Part shown: positions 43,919-56,612 of the stretch, in pieces
Numbering within the stretch: the stretch's first letter is position 1
Layout of the letters: every line of letters begins with the position of its first letter
Assembly: GCF_032362555.1 (NCBI RefSeq)
Contig: NC_083512.1
Location: 6,684,001 to 6,748,000, forward strand
Length of the DNA stretch: 64,000 bases
Source: Amyelois transitella
Taxonomy: Eukaryota; Arthropoda; Insecta; Lepidoptera; Pyralidae
Direction of reading: 5' to 3'
Position numbers and translations under genes: made by a program
The notes under the pieces: model-generated
Told to the model about the DNA's origin: nothing
The model's input: only the letters and a program-made list of their open reading frames with translations
The model's database searches: none

Positions 43919-46540
43919 CAAACTTCACACATACACACAACTGACAGACGTCCCTTATAAATAGCCTTAACCTATTTGTTAATTTTACACAAAGTTTCTG
44001 TTTCACTAATCGATGAAAAAAACCCTAAATCTAAGTACAATATATTACAATTTAATTACAGGTAATGAATGTCGTCTGTTGGCCTTAATGTCGGAAAACA
44101 ATGAACATTGAATTAAAACGAAAACTTAACATAAAATTAACAAACACAGCCATATGAATAATAAATAACAAACATATCACAAAACTTAACAACAAATCAA
44201 CACTTAAAAAGAAATAACTAGCAACAATAACATTTAAATTTATAACAACACAAAAACAACTTTTTACATACCAATAACAATAACATAAAAGTATAATGAT
44301 TGTTTTGTCCCGACAACATATGTATTTTATACGCTATCCTGTAAACTGTGGAAAAAGCAATTACTTGTGTAATTATCACATTTCAACACTTATGATTACA
44401 TTACATATTACATACATTATAAATATTAGTAAGAAAAATACCGAAATAATAAACAGAGTATGATATAATAAATGGGGACAAAACAAACATCAAATAACGT
44501 ACATTAACAAAAGCAATTTTTTAATACATTTATTAACACAATGGTGAAATATTGCTCATCCTCTAAAGGACATGAGCAAACAATGGATTTTGTTTTATTT
44601 ATGACAAATGTGGCACCATTGAGCAACAATGCATAAAAAAATAAAATAGCGTTCTGATAAGGTTGATGACTGGCAAAAACCATATCAGAAGGCCGACTGC
44701 GAAAACGAAGAGATAAGTATAATCAACTGAAACAAAATCAGGCACTTCAGGCTTATAAGGCACAATGTGATTGTTTCAAACAGATTAGAAAAATATTATT
44801 TTATCCAACAATTTTAAAGGCGGATTTGACAAATTGTGTTAAATTATGTTTTATTATCATAATGTGGTGCGGCGATGGTGGATGGTTAAACACGCAAGTT
44901 TTACTAGTTGTATTGTTTCTGAAGGATACTATTTTTTTTTTTAGTTTTGAAAGTTTTATTAACTTAAGCAAAACAAAAACTTAATTGATTAACAACAAAC
45001 AAATCAACTTAGGCAAGAAATAACAAACTTAACCGATGAAGTAACAAAACGAAAATTCAACACTTATTACAATTGAAACGTTAAGAAATACTTATTGAAC
45101 CTGCAATGGAATTTGAGACAATTTTTTGTTGACCAAATAGTTCAATGATTTGTTTTTCGAAATATAAACAAAACAAAAAATCAACTACCGTTGGATTCAC
45201 GCGAAACAAATAAAATAACGAAAATAAACCAGTCCAGCCGGTTGTAAGAGAAAATAAAACGATAAACAAGAAACTTAAATATGAACGTTACGGTGATTTT
45301 CAAAACTTAATAAAATCAAACATAACTGTAACTTCTAAAAACAAGATAGGAAAAACATAACAAAGTAAGAACATAACATCAACAAAAAGAAAGAAAACGA
45401 TTTTTGGGCCAGAAAATTATGAAGTCATTAAGTAATAACTAAGTAGTAAGCGGAAAATTAGTTGGATTTACGTAGTAACTAATTTGATAGATCTGTACCG
45501 AAACTAAATTCCAACTGTGACATATGTTATTGTCAAGAATCTAACAAAAACAGCAACAACGTTGTAACAATAGGTTTTAAAACAGAAACTTAACTTAAAA
45601 CAAACAGTTTTGATAACTTGGGAAATCAACAAAAAATACCGATCATTAAGGCACTCAATTATCCAAACAAGTACATAGATTTGAACGGCTTCGCGCTTAA
45701 AATGTATCTGCAGAAACGAATCCTAACTAAAAGTGTTATCCTAACTACTTTAGTTATATGCTAATGAAAAAGTAAGTACGTAATACACAAACTATGTTCT
45801 ACACTCGCTACATAAGTGCTACAACCTAAGTTTAACCTATCTTTGGGTTTCTAAAAAAACACTTTGTTCACGTTTGTTTTTTCTCGTTTTGGTGCGATAA
45901 CTGAAGAGACTGCTGGATTGATTTTGATAATTTCATCATTAGTTGATTTTGATCAAGGCGTTACTTCAATCACCAAATTTATAATATTTTTGGACTATAG
46001 CTGTATTCCAAATTGTCTTTTTTTCGTAAATCAATATTTACAACTGAAACAAAATATCTTCTATTAAGTAACATATACACATGTTAAATTTATTCAACTC
46101 AGACAATTTTAAGTAGTTTTGGTAACACAAATCAATAAATGGCCTACACAGTGGATAACTATGAATTGACTAAACAATTGAAACAAATATATTTACTTAG
46201 ATAATGCTTTTTTTAAATATATAATCTTATGAAACAAATAAAGAATCAAATTACTGAAAATATCATTACTCTCAAGCAGAGTTTGTGTCAGGCTTATAAT
46301 AAAAAGTTTGACAAATCTTTTCATAGCATGTACTTACTCATTTAAAAAATTGCAAAATCCTAAACATTGTTATTGACTAAGGATGCAATCGGGAGAAAGA
46401 AAGAAATATAATGATTCTTACCTGCCAAGAGAACCAATTTCTCCACCGGTGGAATACTATGTATTCCACACGTCTTAGTATCTAGTGTCAAACTTTAAAC
46501 ACTATCACTTTTCGTCTTTGATATTTAAATTGCAGATGAC

Positions 46541-46570
46541 CCGGGGGCGCCACTAAGGGCCAGCCCCCGG
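46541..46570 (-). other. GC-rich stem-loop in leader exon
   Basis: On the minus strand CCGGGGGC pairs with GCCCCCGG (8 bp, all G-C), and inner GCC/GGC can extend the stem past a 2-nt bulge around a CTTAGT loop. It lies about 33-62 nt after the predicted start, in otherwise AT-rich DNA. Confidence 0.6.
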
Positions 46571-46599
46571 AGTATTAACTACAGGCCTTCAAATTTGGA

Positions 46600-46634
46600 A
46601 GTGATCCGTTAGTCGTCGAACACCCTTATATATG
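46600..46634 (-). promoter_or_regulatory. Core promoter: TATA box plus initiator
   Basis: TATATAAG on the minus strand (first T at 46632) and an arthropod-type TCACT initiator with its A at 46602, so the spacing is 30 bp, the canonical value. The 46640-46760 region upstream is GC-rich (CGCGCAGCCGTGGGAGCGCT). Confidence 0.55.
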
Positions 46635-46639
46635 GGTCC

Positions 46640-47880
46640 CGAAATCCCTTCCCGCGCAGCCGTGGGAGCGCTTGCGCACGTGGACTCCTTGCGTAAACGC
46701 ACACAATGGTTCTCTTTCTTTGTCCGCATTAATTTTTGATTTCACCCCTCGGACGTCTTGGCTTCTATCTGTGTTTACCTGTACTTACTTAGGGGAAAAT
46801 CTCACCCGGTGGGAACTACGTAATCGCAAATGAAATTGGATAATTGTACTTCACGATATATGATTTTAAAAGAGGGTCGGTAAGTAACTTTCACACGGTA
46901 AGGGTTTTTGTTATGGAAATTGTCATCTGCAACGCATTTTTTATTTGCGTTACCGTTATTGCGCAATAGTGTCTTGGTGGAGTTTAAGAAAAACAAAGGG
47001 TTATAAATATGTAACTGATTTGAATTTATCGACGGATTAATATAAGAAAACTTATTCATTTAGACATTGGCAACATGTATAATGTGCTACGAGTATGTAA
47101 TAAGTAATTATAAATTCTTTCAATGTTCATGACCTTGGTTCATTTTCTTTAAAAGTCTTATGTTTTTTTTTATTTAAAGATAGTCAAGTAAAGATAAGTG
47201 TCGTAATCATCAAGTATCACAAGTTGTGTACTTACGAAAACCATTTTTACGAGTCATTACTATCATTTAGTGTCTTTTCCTTGTCATGATATGGGTTAGT
47301 AGTATCTATTAATTATCATTAAGTCATTCGTATCAGAAATAAACTAAACGGCAACAGACTAGACAGTAAGAACAGCAAGTCTGTGCTGTTTGTCTGCATC
47401 AAAATCTGGTTGGTTCATTACAAAATATTTAGAAAAATAAGTTACGTACTTAACAAGTATCAGGTTTATGCATGTATAAAGGCCGGAGTCGATTCGCCAG
47501 CTCTTGTGAGTCATTAATTTGCGAGTTCACAAAGCAACGACGATTGACTTGCCGAGTGTTTGCTGGCGAACAAAAGATCTTTTCACCGATACCCGGGAAC
47601 GTGCGCTGCTAAAATAATGAGTCCTTTAATTTAAAGGTAAAATAGCGTGGTGATTCTTTTAAACAGCGGCCCAAAGTCGCTCCGCCACGAGGGCTGCAAA
47701 TTTTTTGTCCAACATAGGTACTTAAGTTTTCAACTTATTGGAATGAAAAATATGGATTTATATGAAGGAGTATTTAAATAAACATAAAATTAATAATCTA
47801 AGGAAAAACATAAAGTATGATTTCGTAATTTTACTTAAATTGATAATTATTTGTTTTTGGTTTGGTTGGGTCGTCTATTC
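46640..47880. other. Intergenic DNA upstream of the minus-strand promoter
   Basis: A TATAAAGGCCGG at 47475 (+) with GTCATT 38 bp on could be a weak divergent promoter, but the spacing is off and no frame follows. Otherwise nothing recognised. Confidence 0.3.
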
Positions 47881-47884
47881 TCAC

Positions 47885-48140
47885 ATATCTGAAGAGAATC
47901 TCCGAATGTGATCAGCCTATGACTACGATCCTAGATTTTCAAGGGAGCCTTACCAATATTAGATAATGATTATACATCCATTTGCATGAATATGCTGACT
48001 TCCTCACGATTTTCTTCGCTCAATTCTCACTTAGTATTCAACCTAATTTTACTTACATAAATAAAAAAAAGATTCATTGTCTTCGGAGCCATCCTAGGTA
48101 GGATTCAAACCTGTGCATCATGCTTTATAAGTCCTAAACG
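47885..48140 (+). repeat. Repeat family D, diverged
   Basis: GACTTCCTCACGATTTTCTT and GGTAGGATTCAAACCTGTGC match the middle and end of the 3340-3705 copy. Confidence 0.45.
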
Positions 48141-48419
48141 TTTGACAACCAACTATTAATGAATTTGGGTAAAATCAACACTTATAAATATCTTTTGCGT
48201 CAACAATAAAAAAAATTATATGTAGGTACAAGTCCGAGGTACAAATCCCCTTACCAATTTTTTTTTATTTCCGAGAAAGACATTCTATTCGTAGCAGATT
48301 GTTCAATTTAAATTTTTGAAATCATATTCGTTTTTATTTATTTTATTATACAGAAGCTTTTATTTTATCTGATTGAGGTACTTTTTCAGAGATGAGTATG
48401 TAAGCGGGATTAACAAGCC

Positions 48420-48490
48420 AGTAGACAAGAAAACGTTTTTTGGAAAAGAGATAGCATGGTTTTATCTTAAAGTGGCGGAAACCACATGGC
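48420..48490 (-). mobile_element. SINE-A head fragment
   Basis: The complement of the head: TTTTATCTTAAAGTGGCGGA then AACCACATGGCA. Confidence 0.4.
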
Positions 48491-48649
48491 AATAAATCTT
48501 GAAAAAATATTTGTTAATTAAATCCCGTATTAGTATTTAATGACAAAAAGGATTTAAAACTTGTTATTCATTAAGCATGTTCAAGTTAGAAACGTTTGCG
48601 GTGGAGCCCGCCAGGTGCGCTATATGTTTCCAACGATCGCTTTCTCACG

Positions 48650-49195
48650 CTTACCTACAAATATCAAGACGAAATCGTTCCAAGCGTAGAAGCTATGAAT
48701 AGCATTACCTAAGACGATTTACTCTAACTTGTTTTAAATAACTTACTTTATAGAAGTTCTTATTCTGACGATATTTCACAATTTAACGACAGCACGTCGC
48801 CGTGGCTAGGTAATATCGGTATTTTTAAATTTACTTTAAGAACGTCCAAACTTATGATAAAAGTAAATATGTGTTTGCTAGTTTGTGCTTTTTTCGCGGT
48901 TTTAAAGGACTAAACTTCATAAAATTAAGCACATAGAACTAACCTTTTATCACGAAAAAGTACTTTTCCCTTGGGATTTGCCTATAAATATCAAGACTAA
49001 AGCGAACGAAATCATTCCAAACGTAGCTATGAAAATCAATACCTCAGACAATTTACTCCAACTTGTTTTCAATTACTTTCTTAATAGAATTCGTCATTTA
49101 AATTGTGAAAAATTCTGACGTTATTTCACAATTTAAATGATGCACGTTACCGTGGCTAGGTAATGTCAATATATTTGAATTTTCTAAAGTCAAAA
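48650..49195. repeat. Diverged direct repeat, two units of about 210 bp
   Basis: Units at about 48650-48855 and 48980-49195. They share (ACAAATATCAAGAC / ATAAATATCAAGAC), GAAATC(G/A)TTCCAA(G/A)CGTAG, ATTCTGACG(A/T)TATTTCACA and the block CCGTGGCTAGGTAAT. The sequence between them is unrelated. Non-coding, family unknown. Confidence 0.7.
49094..49140. repeat. Perfect 17-bp hairpin in second repeat unit
   Basis: TCATTTAAATTGTGAAA (49094-49110) and its exact complement (49124-49140), 13-nt loop. The first unit has the right arm sequence (ATTTCACAATTTAACGA) but no left arm. Confidence 0.9.
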
Positions 49196-49382
49196 CTATC
49201 AATCAATAAAATAGAGTTACCTTACAGACAGAAGGTGAAACAGTATGCAAGTAGAACATAATTTGAAACTATATTTCTTCCGTACATTGTAGGTGGATGG
49301 CAGAATATTGCTACTTGCCCAAAAGAAACTATCCACCTGACTGAACGAATTTACATGAAACTTTACACTTATATATATGATA

Positions 49383-49622
49383 TACAAGGAGAGTGTGGAG
49401 GGAAAGGTCGGAGTGGGAAGACCTAGATGAACGTATCTTGATCAAATTAAGAACGTCCCGGTAAAGGGTCAGGTTAAGAGTACCCGAAACCGCCGAGCTT
49501 GCATGAAGAGAGTTATGAATGTGGATGAAGTGAAGGAAGTATGCAGAGATCGTGGCAAGTGGAAAAATGTAGTCTCTGCCTACCCCTACGGGAAAGAGGC
49601 GTGATTTTATGTATGTTATGAA
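49383..49622 (+). mobile_element. LINE 3' end, well preserved
   Basis: ACAAGGAGAGTGTGGAGGGA, GTCGGAGTGGGAAG, CTTGATCAAATTAAGAACGT, GCATGAAGAGAGTTATGAAT and TCTGCCTACCCCTACGGGAA, ending GTGATTTTATGTATG. Best local reference for this family. Confidence 0.7.
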
Positions 49623-49977
49623 TGTTTAAACTTATTGATTCAAAGATATCATGTTTTCAGAAAACACGTACAAGTATGAGCATATAAAATTTATATGGGA
49701 GCGAAAGCATAGGGGCGGACGCCTATCCTAGCTTTTAATATAAATCAATGAAAGATCCATATGTTTGCTGTACAGATGTGCAATTTTCCGTAAACAAATT
49801 CCTGTGCAATACAGTTTTCTGCAATCGATAACTATGTCAGATTGCGATCACAAAACTGGTGGATAGCCTATGATGCAGCAAATAAATTTCCATTTTGTAT
49901 AAATAAACCCAGGGTTAAATAGTAAACGATAAAATGAACGCTGAAGCATTGTCGAGGTTCAGGATAATGCTATTCGA

Positions 49978-50145
49978 TATAGTATTTTATTTGCCACGTG
50001 GTTCTTGGCGCCAAATAGACATTCCCGTGGATGTCGTATAAAAGATATCCAAGGGAATAAGTATTACCACGCATATTATAAAAATCAATCAAGAAAAAGG
50101 CTAAAACATGAGATCCTTCTTTAAGGCGAGGTGCTAATCTGAATT
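49978..50145 (+). mobile_element. SINE-A 5' half, diverged
   Basis: TTGCCACGTGGTTCTTGGCG, CCGTGGATGTCGTATAAAAG and CTTCTTTAAGGCGAGGTGCT follow the 5' half of the family. Confidence 0.5.
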
Positions 50146-50914
50146 TGAAATTTATTGAGATGCAAATATACATTTTATTCTTAAGAATTTTTATGGTTGC
50201 TGAGTAATTATGTCAGTAATATGTCCCTGACAATCTATGATATTTACTTAAGATGAAAATTGTTTTCTTAAGGAGGCACTAGATTACTTTTATAGGGACA
50301 GAAATTTAATTTAATGAACTGTCTTAAATATGGAATAGAATGAAACTTGTGCGTTGTTTTGCTACACACATTGAACTCTGCCGTACTACTCAGATCAAAT
50401 ATATGATCATAGTACCTCAAGTTAAAGCAAAATATTATTTTACTATTCTGAGCTTTTACTCTGTCTGCCGGAAGATTTCCAGAGTCTTGGTTCAGCGCCC
50501 GCTTATAAATCTGCACGTAGGAATAATTCTGAACCTTATTCAGTTGAGAATTGGGGATATCTGCAACTGTGCAGCATTGCGTTCACAAAGCACAGTCAGA
50601 TACAAGATTATCCTACGGGATATACTGCCATTGTACCGATGTCCCACGAACTGTGTATTTGTATAGACATACAAGTTATTGTATCGGCTATTGCTAATGC
50701 AAGATGAATGTGAATAGGACAACAGCTGCTAGTTAAATTTTAAATGTAGTCATCATCGTATTAGTTTCGTTTATGACGACCATCCAGGAGTTCATAAATA
50801 ATTCAGGTAAAAGGTACCTATGACTATCATCTTACTTCGAAAAACTTAACCCAGCTTCTTTATAATTACATATTACAGATATCTGAATTAAGTACTCGTA
50901 TGTAATTTGTTTGA

Positions 50915-51085
50915 CTTGTAACCAATGCTGTACGGTGAGGAAAAACATCGTGGGAAAACGCGCACACACATATTCAGGTGACTGGATGTGTAACCGTGAA
51001 CTAACAAAGGTTAGGAAAAGATTGGTACGACGGGAGTTGCACAGCATACAATTCAGCCTAACGCCAGAGGGATGACGGTTCAGGC
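50915..51085 (-). repeat. Repeat family D, reverse orientation
   Basis: Carries GTGAGGAAAAACATCGTGGG and CGACGGGAGTTGCACAG, the complements of family D blocks; the family's first block CCTCTGGCGTTAG appears at about 51075-51060. Confidence 0.45.
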
Positions 51086-52755
51086 AAATGTACAGATTTA
51101 CATACTTTATCTTTCTTCAACGTTAGAATCCATCACATACACCTAAAAAGCATACTTCTTAACTATTTTACGCATTCGTCATATTAGTCAATCCAGTAGT
51201 TAGTCGTTCTGATAAATATTACACTAATTATCAGATTTATTGCTAATTGATTACGTAAATAATTAATTATCCAGTGGTTTATATTGAATCATAGTTAGCA
51301 CTAATTGCTGAATTTGCGTTTGCACGACAAATTCACCTGTAGTGACAATATTAAATAATAATGTAGTATTACGTTTACATTACGTCATAGTAGCTACTAG
51401 CAAAGAATTTATTAATCGTTTTATTAATTAATTTTTACAAGGAGATTTGTCGCCTCTAAAATAACACTTTGTTTACTGGTTCAATGTTTGACAAATACAC
51501 TTAATTCTATTGTTGTTTAAGTGAACTGTTTTAATTAAGCAGTTATTTTTAGCCCAAACGCCTTAGTGTAAACAAAATCCTTATGCTTTCGTAGATGTAC
51601 TAATAAATATTATACTTAATGGTACTTACTCGTAGAAGAGTTTGCTAGATTTTAAGGAAATAAGCCGCAATGCCTATTTTCTGCCATTGTACATAATGGT
51701 TATTAAAGTAGTCAATAATCTAGTACATGACTGCAATTCTTGCTGAAGAAATAATTACATGATTAACTTAAAAAAATATTATATGGATTTTTTGTCACAT
51801 TTCTGAGAATCGAAAGGTGAAACTGATATCTGATACATTTCTAGACTACGTTAATTCCTTCGTCCGAAGAAAATTAATATTACAAGGCACTCACATTAGG
51901 CGGGAGCATGATGGACAAGCTTTGCCGATCATTTATTAATAGATGGCAGTAACTAAGCAAATATTAACGAGAAATGCCTACCACAATCGCGGAATAATAG
52001 ACGTGAGAGGTTATAATAGTGCTTTACGAAATTCTGTTAAGAATGATATTCACTATACTGAAAACCTCGAGTTATTCATTATATAGCAAAATTGATTTTT
52101 TAAGATTTGTCCAATGTTCAAAAAAATTAAAAATTATACATATCGAAGTAAATTGTGTCAAAGCATGCTGTTTTAACAGTACCTAAATACTTAACAATCT
52201 ATTTTATGAGGAAAGTGTTCAGTAATAGGAACATATAAAACTCCTCGCACTTTCTCCATTGATATTTGCCTAAAAAATTGGACGTTTTGCAGCAGAAGCT
52301 ATTACGAACGGGAATTAATATTAACGTCAAGTTTTGATAGTTTAGATTTCAAACCAGAGTTTCTGGTGTCTGAAGGAAGTATGTAGGAAGTGCATTCAAT
52401 AAATGTGCTTTATCGGTGTTTTCAATGTAGGTACTCAGGTGTCAGGAACCTCGACATTGTAGTTATTTACATACAGCGTACTGTACAGTACAGTAATATA
52501 ATAATAATAGGTTACTTGACTGGTATTATTGGCGATTCGCTGGGGGAAAAAACACGTGCACTTTGGCAGTGAATCCCAAAGTGGAATCAATGAGTTAGTT
52601 AAAGCCTGAAGTATGGAGATAAAAATGTGGTAAGATTTAAAAATGACTATTGCCCCTTATAAGACATAATTATCTTCGCCTTACATATCATACAAAATGC
52701 TGAAATAGTTACCTACGCATATATGTGACTTTGCATTATAAAGTAAAATAAATAT
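51086..52755. other. Unassigned AT-rich DNA
   Basis: No supported gene or repeat. A GTACTGTACAGTACAGTA micro-palindrome lies near 52480. Confidence 0.4.
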
Positions 52756-52756
52756 A

Positions 52757-53030
52757 TTTGCCGTGTGGTTCCCGGCACCAATACGAAAATGAATAGGACC
52801 ACTCCATCACTTTCCCATGGATGTCGTAAAAGGCGACTAAGGGATAGGCTTACAAACTTGGGATTATTTTTTAGGCGATGGGCTAGCAACCTGTCACTAG
52901 TTGAATCTCAATTCTATCGTTAAGCCAAATAGCTGAACGTGGCCATTCAGTCTTTTCAAGACTGTTGGCTCTGTCTACCCCACAAGGGATATAGACGTGA
53001 TCATATGTATGCACATATGTATGTAAATAT
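52757..53030 (+). mobile_element. SINE-A, full length
   Basis: TTGCCGTGTGGTTCCCGGCA to ACAAGGGATATAGACGTGAT with an ATGTATGCACATATGTATG tail. Every internal block is present, making it, with 21978, the best reference for the family. Confidence 0.8.
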
Positions 53031-56000
53031 ATATAGATTCGAAATACTTATTAGAGAATATCTTTAAGTGTATCAAATTTGTTTTATATATTTCTTCTTA
53101 CAACATATCTATGTATATAACAGATGAACGTAAATTGAAATGGGTTTCGTGAGTTAAAAAGTTTGGGAGCCGCTTACCAAAGTACGTAGGACGCTTTCCT
53201 ATGAGTTTTGTTAAGATTTCTCCGGCTACACGGAGTGTTCCTCAATTATTCACGCACACACTCCCTTTCTAGTCCCACTTCTTTTCATATGGCACAAAAG
53301 CGGATTCAGGTCGTGCCAACAACAACGGAAAGATTGCAAACGACCTACCTACTCCCGTATAGGTGAGCTTTAAGCTTTTAATATTAAGCGCTGAGCCCGG
53401 AGCAAGTTTATTACAAACGCCTAATATATGAGCGTTGTTCTGTATTTTTCTATGTGCCTCGTATATCAGTGCTCAGCCTTCCAAACAAACACATTCCTTT
53501 CCAATTTACCAAATCTTTGTTTTATGATCTTACGAGTGCTCCGGATATAAAAGGGAAATGATAGCACTACGGTTGTTTTATTTTATTACTGATTCGACGT
53601 TTGATTTTTGTCGTAAATGTTTACAGCATATTTTTGTATAATGTTGCAGTAAATTGGATTTAAATTGAAAATCAATCCTTGTTCGTATTTTTTACCGTTT
53701 TTTTTATCTATATCATTACCGAAAAAAATATCTTAGCATAGGTACTCCCCGTTACAAAAATGTACTTTTTTAGTTCAATATTATAATTAACCTACCCATT
53801 TAAATGTATAAATAAACTACCATTCCAGAAAACAACTTCATATGAAATCGAACCTATATTTACATAAATTTTCAGCGGAATTCAAAAAGGGACCTTCCTA
53901 TCTCCGTATTTGACAAACACTACTGCAATAACGTACATCCTTGTACACGACATATGTATGTGGAACTTGCGGCAAAACGTTATCAGGGCGTATTCTACCT
54001 CTCGAGGGTACTGTGAGAAACTGTTTATGCAAATAAGAACGAAACGCACGGCTCCCCAGTTTGATATAGTACAGGCAAGGAATAACCAGAGGGTCCTTTT
54101 CAAATTCACCCCAACCCGACACGATTGAACGAAGGTTTTTTTATAGCGCGGATACAGTAATCTAGTTCAGGTGTGCTCTCGAAAAATCCTCCCGGATCTG
54201 AGGTCGCATACGTTTCCAATTTTATTGCATATTGAGACGTACTATTCTTGTGATATATTTCCCTAGGCCCGTGTTGTATGGGCTGTGATATGGAGGCTTC
54301 GCGTGTTATAGACTCCAAACATAATACGAATCTCACATCCCTTTCGAATTTCCTAAAATACATAGTTTCAAGAATAGATTTGCAAAAAGAATTTCTGCGT
54401 ACAAGCTTAACAATTTGTTTTGGTTCTTAGATGTATTGGATTTTTTTTTTAAATACTTACTTTTTTCGCATTAATATTAATCTTAATACGAGTATGTTGA
54501 GAATTTTTTTTTCTATTTTGTAGTCGTAATTAGTTTTCTCTGAGATTTCGATTCATTCTGATAATGATTATCGAATTCTGAATGACGATCGATTCCAGTA
54601 GGTAATTATCATCAGAATGAAAAATATCTAAAACGGAACTTGCTTCAATAAATATCGCAAACACTCCTAAAAATATCACACCAAAACTCAAAAGTTCGCT
54701 AAAAAAAAACCTAGCAGCAGACATTCTCGAAAATTTATAATTGGATGGTCCGCAAATGGAACGGGTTGAATTCTCCGGAAACTAAACGTTTTCATAAGTT
54801 TCTAGCTTGCATAAAGTGCAGGTGGTTTCGGTAATCCGGGATGCATAACGTGGGAACGGGTGGTGGCAGAGGCGCAAGGTGAACTTGCAATTTGCTTTCA
54901 CGCCACCTGGTGAGACTCTGATTGCACACTTTGCGATGCACTTTATCGAATGGGTTACTCTTGCTTGCATTGGACGACGATTGTATTGTCTGCTCAATGC
55001 TTTGCTAAACGAAACTTTTCTGTTGTGCTGGGTTGAGCTTTGTTGAAATTACCGTTATAGTTGGAGGATTGAATGCTTGTATACATTTGTGTCTGATCCG
55101 TTTGTTCATAGTTAATAATATGTTATGTTAATAACGTTTGTAAAATGTGTGTTTGAAAGTCTGCTCGACTATCGTCATGATTTATGGAGGCCACAATGAT
55201 TACGCAACTTTTCACACTACGCATTCGGTCTAACTAATTGCAGTAGCCTGTAATATTTCCCAAGCTGACATTGCAAAGATACTATGCTTCTAATAAACAA
55301 AATCATACTAACTTCTTTTACATTATATTATGTAAAGAAATGAACCAAAAATGTACCATTAGACCTCACAAAGAATATTTTAAATAAAATTTGAATATTC
55401 AATGGCGACGATTTTTGTACACATAAAACACATTGAAATCAAAATGATTTAAATTCCATTTGTCTCTCACGATTAATATTCAGTTCTACCTGAAATTATC
55501 AGTAAGGTCATCTGTTAAATATTAATTCCCTTCGATTGTATATTTCCGTTCCATCTTTACGATTTCGTCTATTTTACACGCATTTTGAATTTGAAAACTG
55601 TATTACCATAAATAGGTGTATGGGTCGTTCGGGTCGGAATCGAATTCGTCATCTTGAGATCGTTATTGTAAAGGCATTATCTGGGATCGGAGTCGGAATA
55701 TAAATGTAGGGTCCTGGAGATTTGGAGCAATATGTCAGGCGCAGAGCGGGCCGCCTGTCAGGAAGAAGGAACATCGCGTTCGGTCGCCTGGGAAGTTTGT
55801 GCTGTTTACAATGGTCTTATGCATGTATGAGGTACTTTTGTACGTGACTTTGACCCTTGATACACCGTTTCTATAGGTACATTACTGACACGCATCGGGT
55901 ACCTTTCAAAATAAAGTAGGTATATCATCAGATTACATGTTTCTTATATTTCACAATTTAAGATTTCGTGCAATAGTATTTAGCAGATAAAGGTTAATTA

Positions 56001-56420
56001 TGTGAATATATATTCGAGTTATTCGCAAGTTGATACCGTACAATTTGTAAATTTAATTTCAGTTTGTAGTCATCTTTTTTTTTATAAAAAGTTTAAGTTT
56101 TAATTTTTCTTATTCCAAAATATTTTATTGATTGGTTAATCAATAATTGTATAGTCATTACTCGTTTGTATATTTTCGAGTTAAAAATTTTGTACTGTAG
56201 TACAAACTTCAAGTAGGTTTCGTCTCAGAAGTTAGGTACAAGTCAGCCAATGCGAAAAAGAAATTAAATTGGAAAAGGAGACTGATTCCATTAATTACAT
56301 TTCTCTAAGAATAGACTTAAGCATATATCAGTCCAGTCATATGGTTCCACTAGCAGCTAAAATATAAAACCCACCTGTACTTATCGAGCTTGTTCCTATC
56401 CAGTGTTTCATTTAAGAGTG
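53031..56420. other. Unassigned intergenic DNA
   Basis: Overlapping frames at 53882-54128 on both strands and 54782-54997 (-) have no motif and look like chance. A GC-richer island at 55620-55830 holds a 32-codon frame (55732-55830, +) starting MSGAERAACQEEG, not identified. No family repeats recognised. Confidence 0.35.
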
Positions 56421-56426
56421 CAGTCA

Positions 56427-56612
56427 TCCTACTAATAGGTATTATAAATGCGAAAGTTTGTGAATATGTCATAATGTCAGTATGAATGTTTCTTACTCTT
56501 TCACGCAAAAACTACTGAACCGATTACGATAAAATTTGGTATGTAGGTAGCTGAGGAGTCAGAATAACATATAGGCTACTTTTATCCCGGAGTTGAGTCC
56601 GCGGGATTGATA
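56427..56612 (+). mobile_element. Helitron-like 5' end
   Basis: Starts TCCTACTAATAG, then ATTATAAATGCGAAAGTTTG, CACGCAAAAACTACTGAACC and CATATAGGCTACTTTTATCC. This is the recalled 5' part of lepidopteran Helitron-like repeats that begin with TC. The 3' end is missing. Confidence 0.5.

Larger units (their letters stand above)
43890..46602 (-). ncRNA. Candidate long non-coding transcription unit
   Basis: Inferred from signals, all on the minus strand. A TATA box (46632-46626) and initiator place the start at about 46602. A leader exon of about 181 nt without any ATG ends at a consensus donor GGCAG/GTAAGA (exon end 46422). The body from about 45700 to 43920 is strongly strand-biased: the plus strand is rich in A and C, giving a U- and G-rich RNA. 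AATAAA (43918-43913) is followed within 20-40 nt by a GU/U-rich stretch. No frame above about 62 codons looks coding. The acceptor could not be chosen, so the body may be intron plus last exon. Alternatively, exon 1 may be a 5' UTR of a gene further left. No second LTR-like copy was seen. Confidence 0.4.

Noticed and set aside
46541-46560. Minus-strand TGGCGCCC, like a tRNA-Lys primer binding site of an LTR retrotransposon
   Set aside because: No second LTR, polypurine tract or gag/pol frame was seen; the match stops after eight bases and forms part of a stem-loop.
53882-54128. Three overlapping 72-75-codon frames
   Set aside because: Overlaps on both strands, no motif, no splice context; chance openness is the simplest reading.
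55732-55830. 32-codon frame in a GC-rich island
   Set aside because: Too short to judge, without homology that I can recognise.
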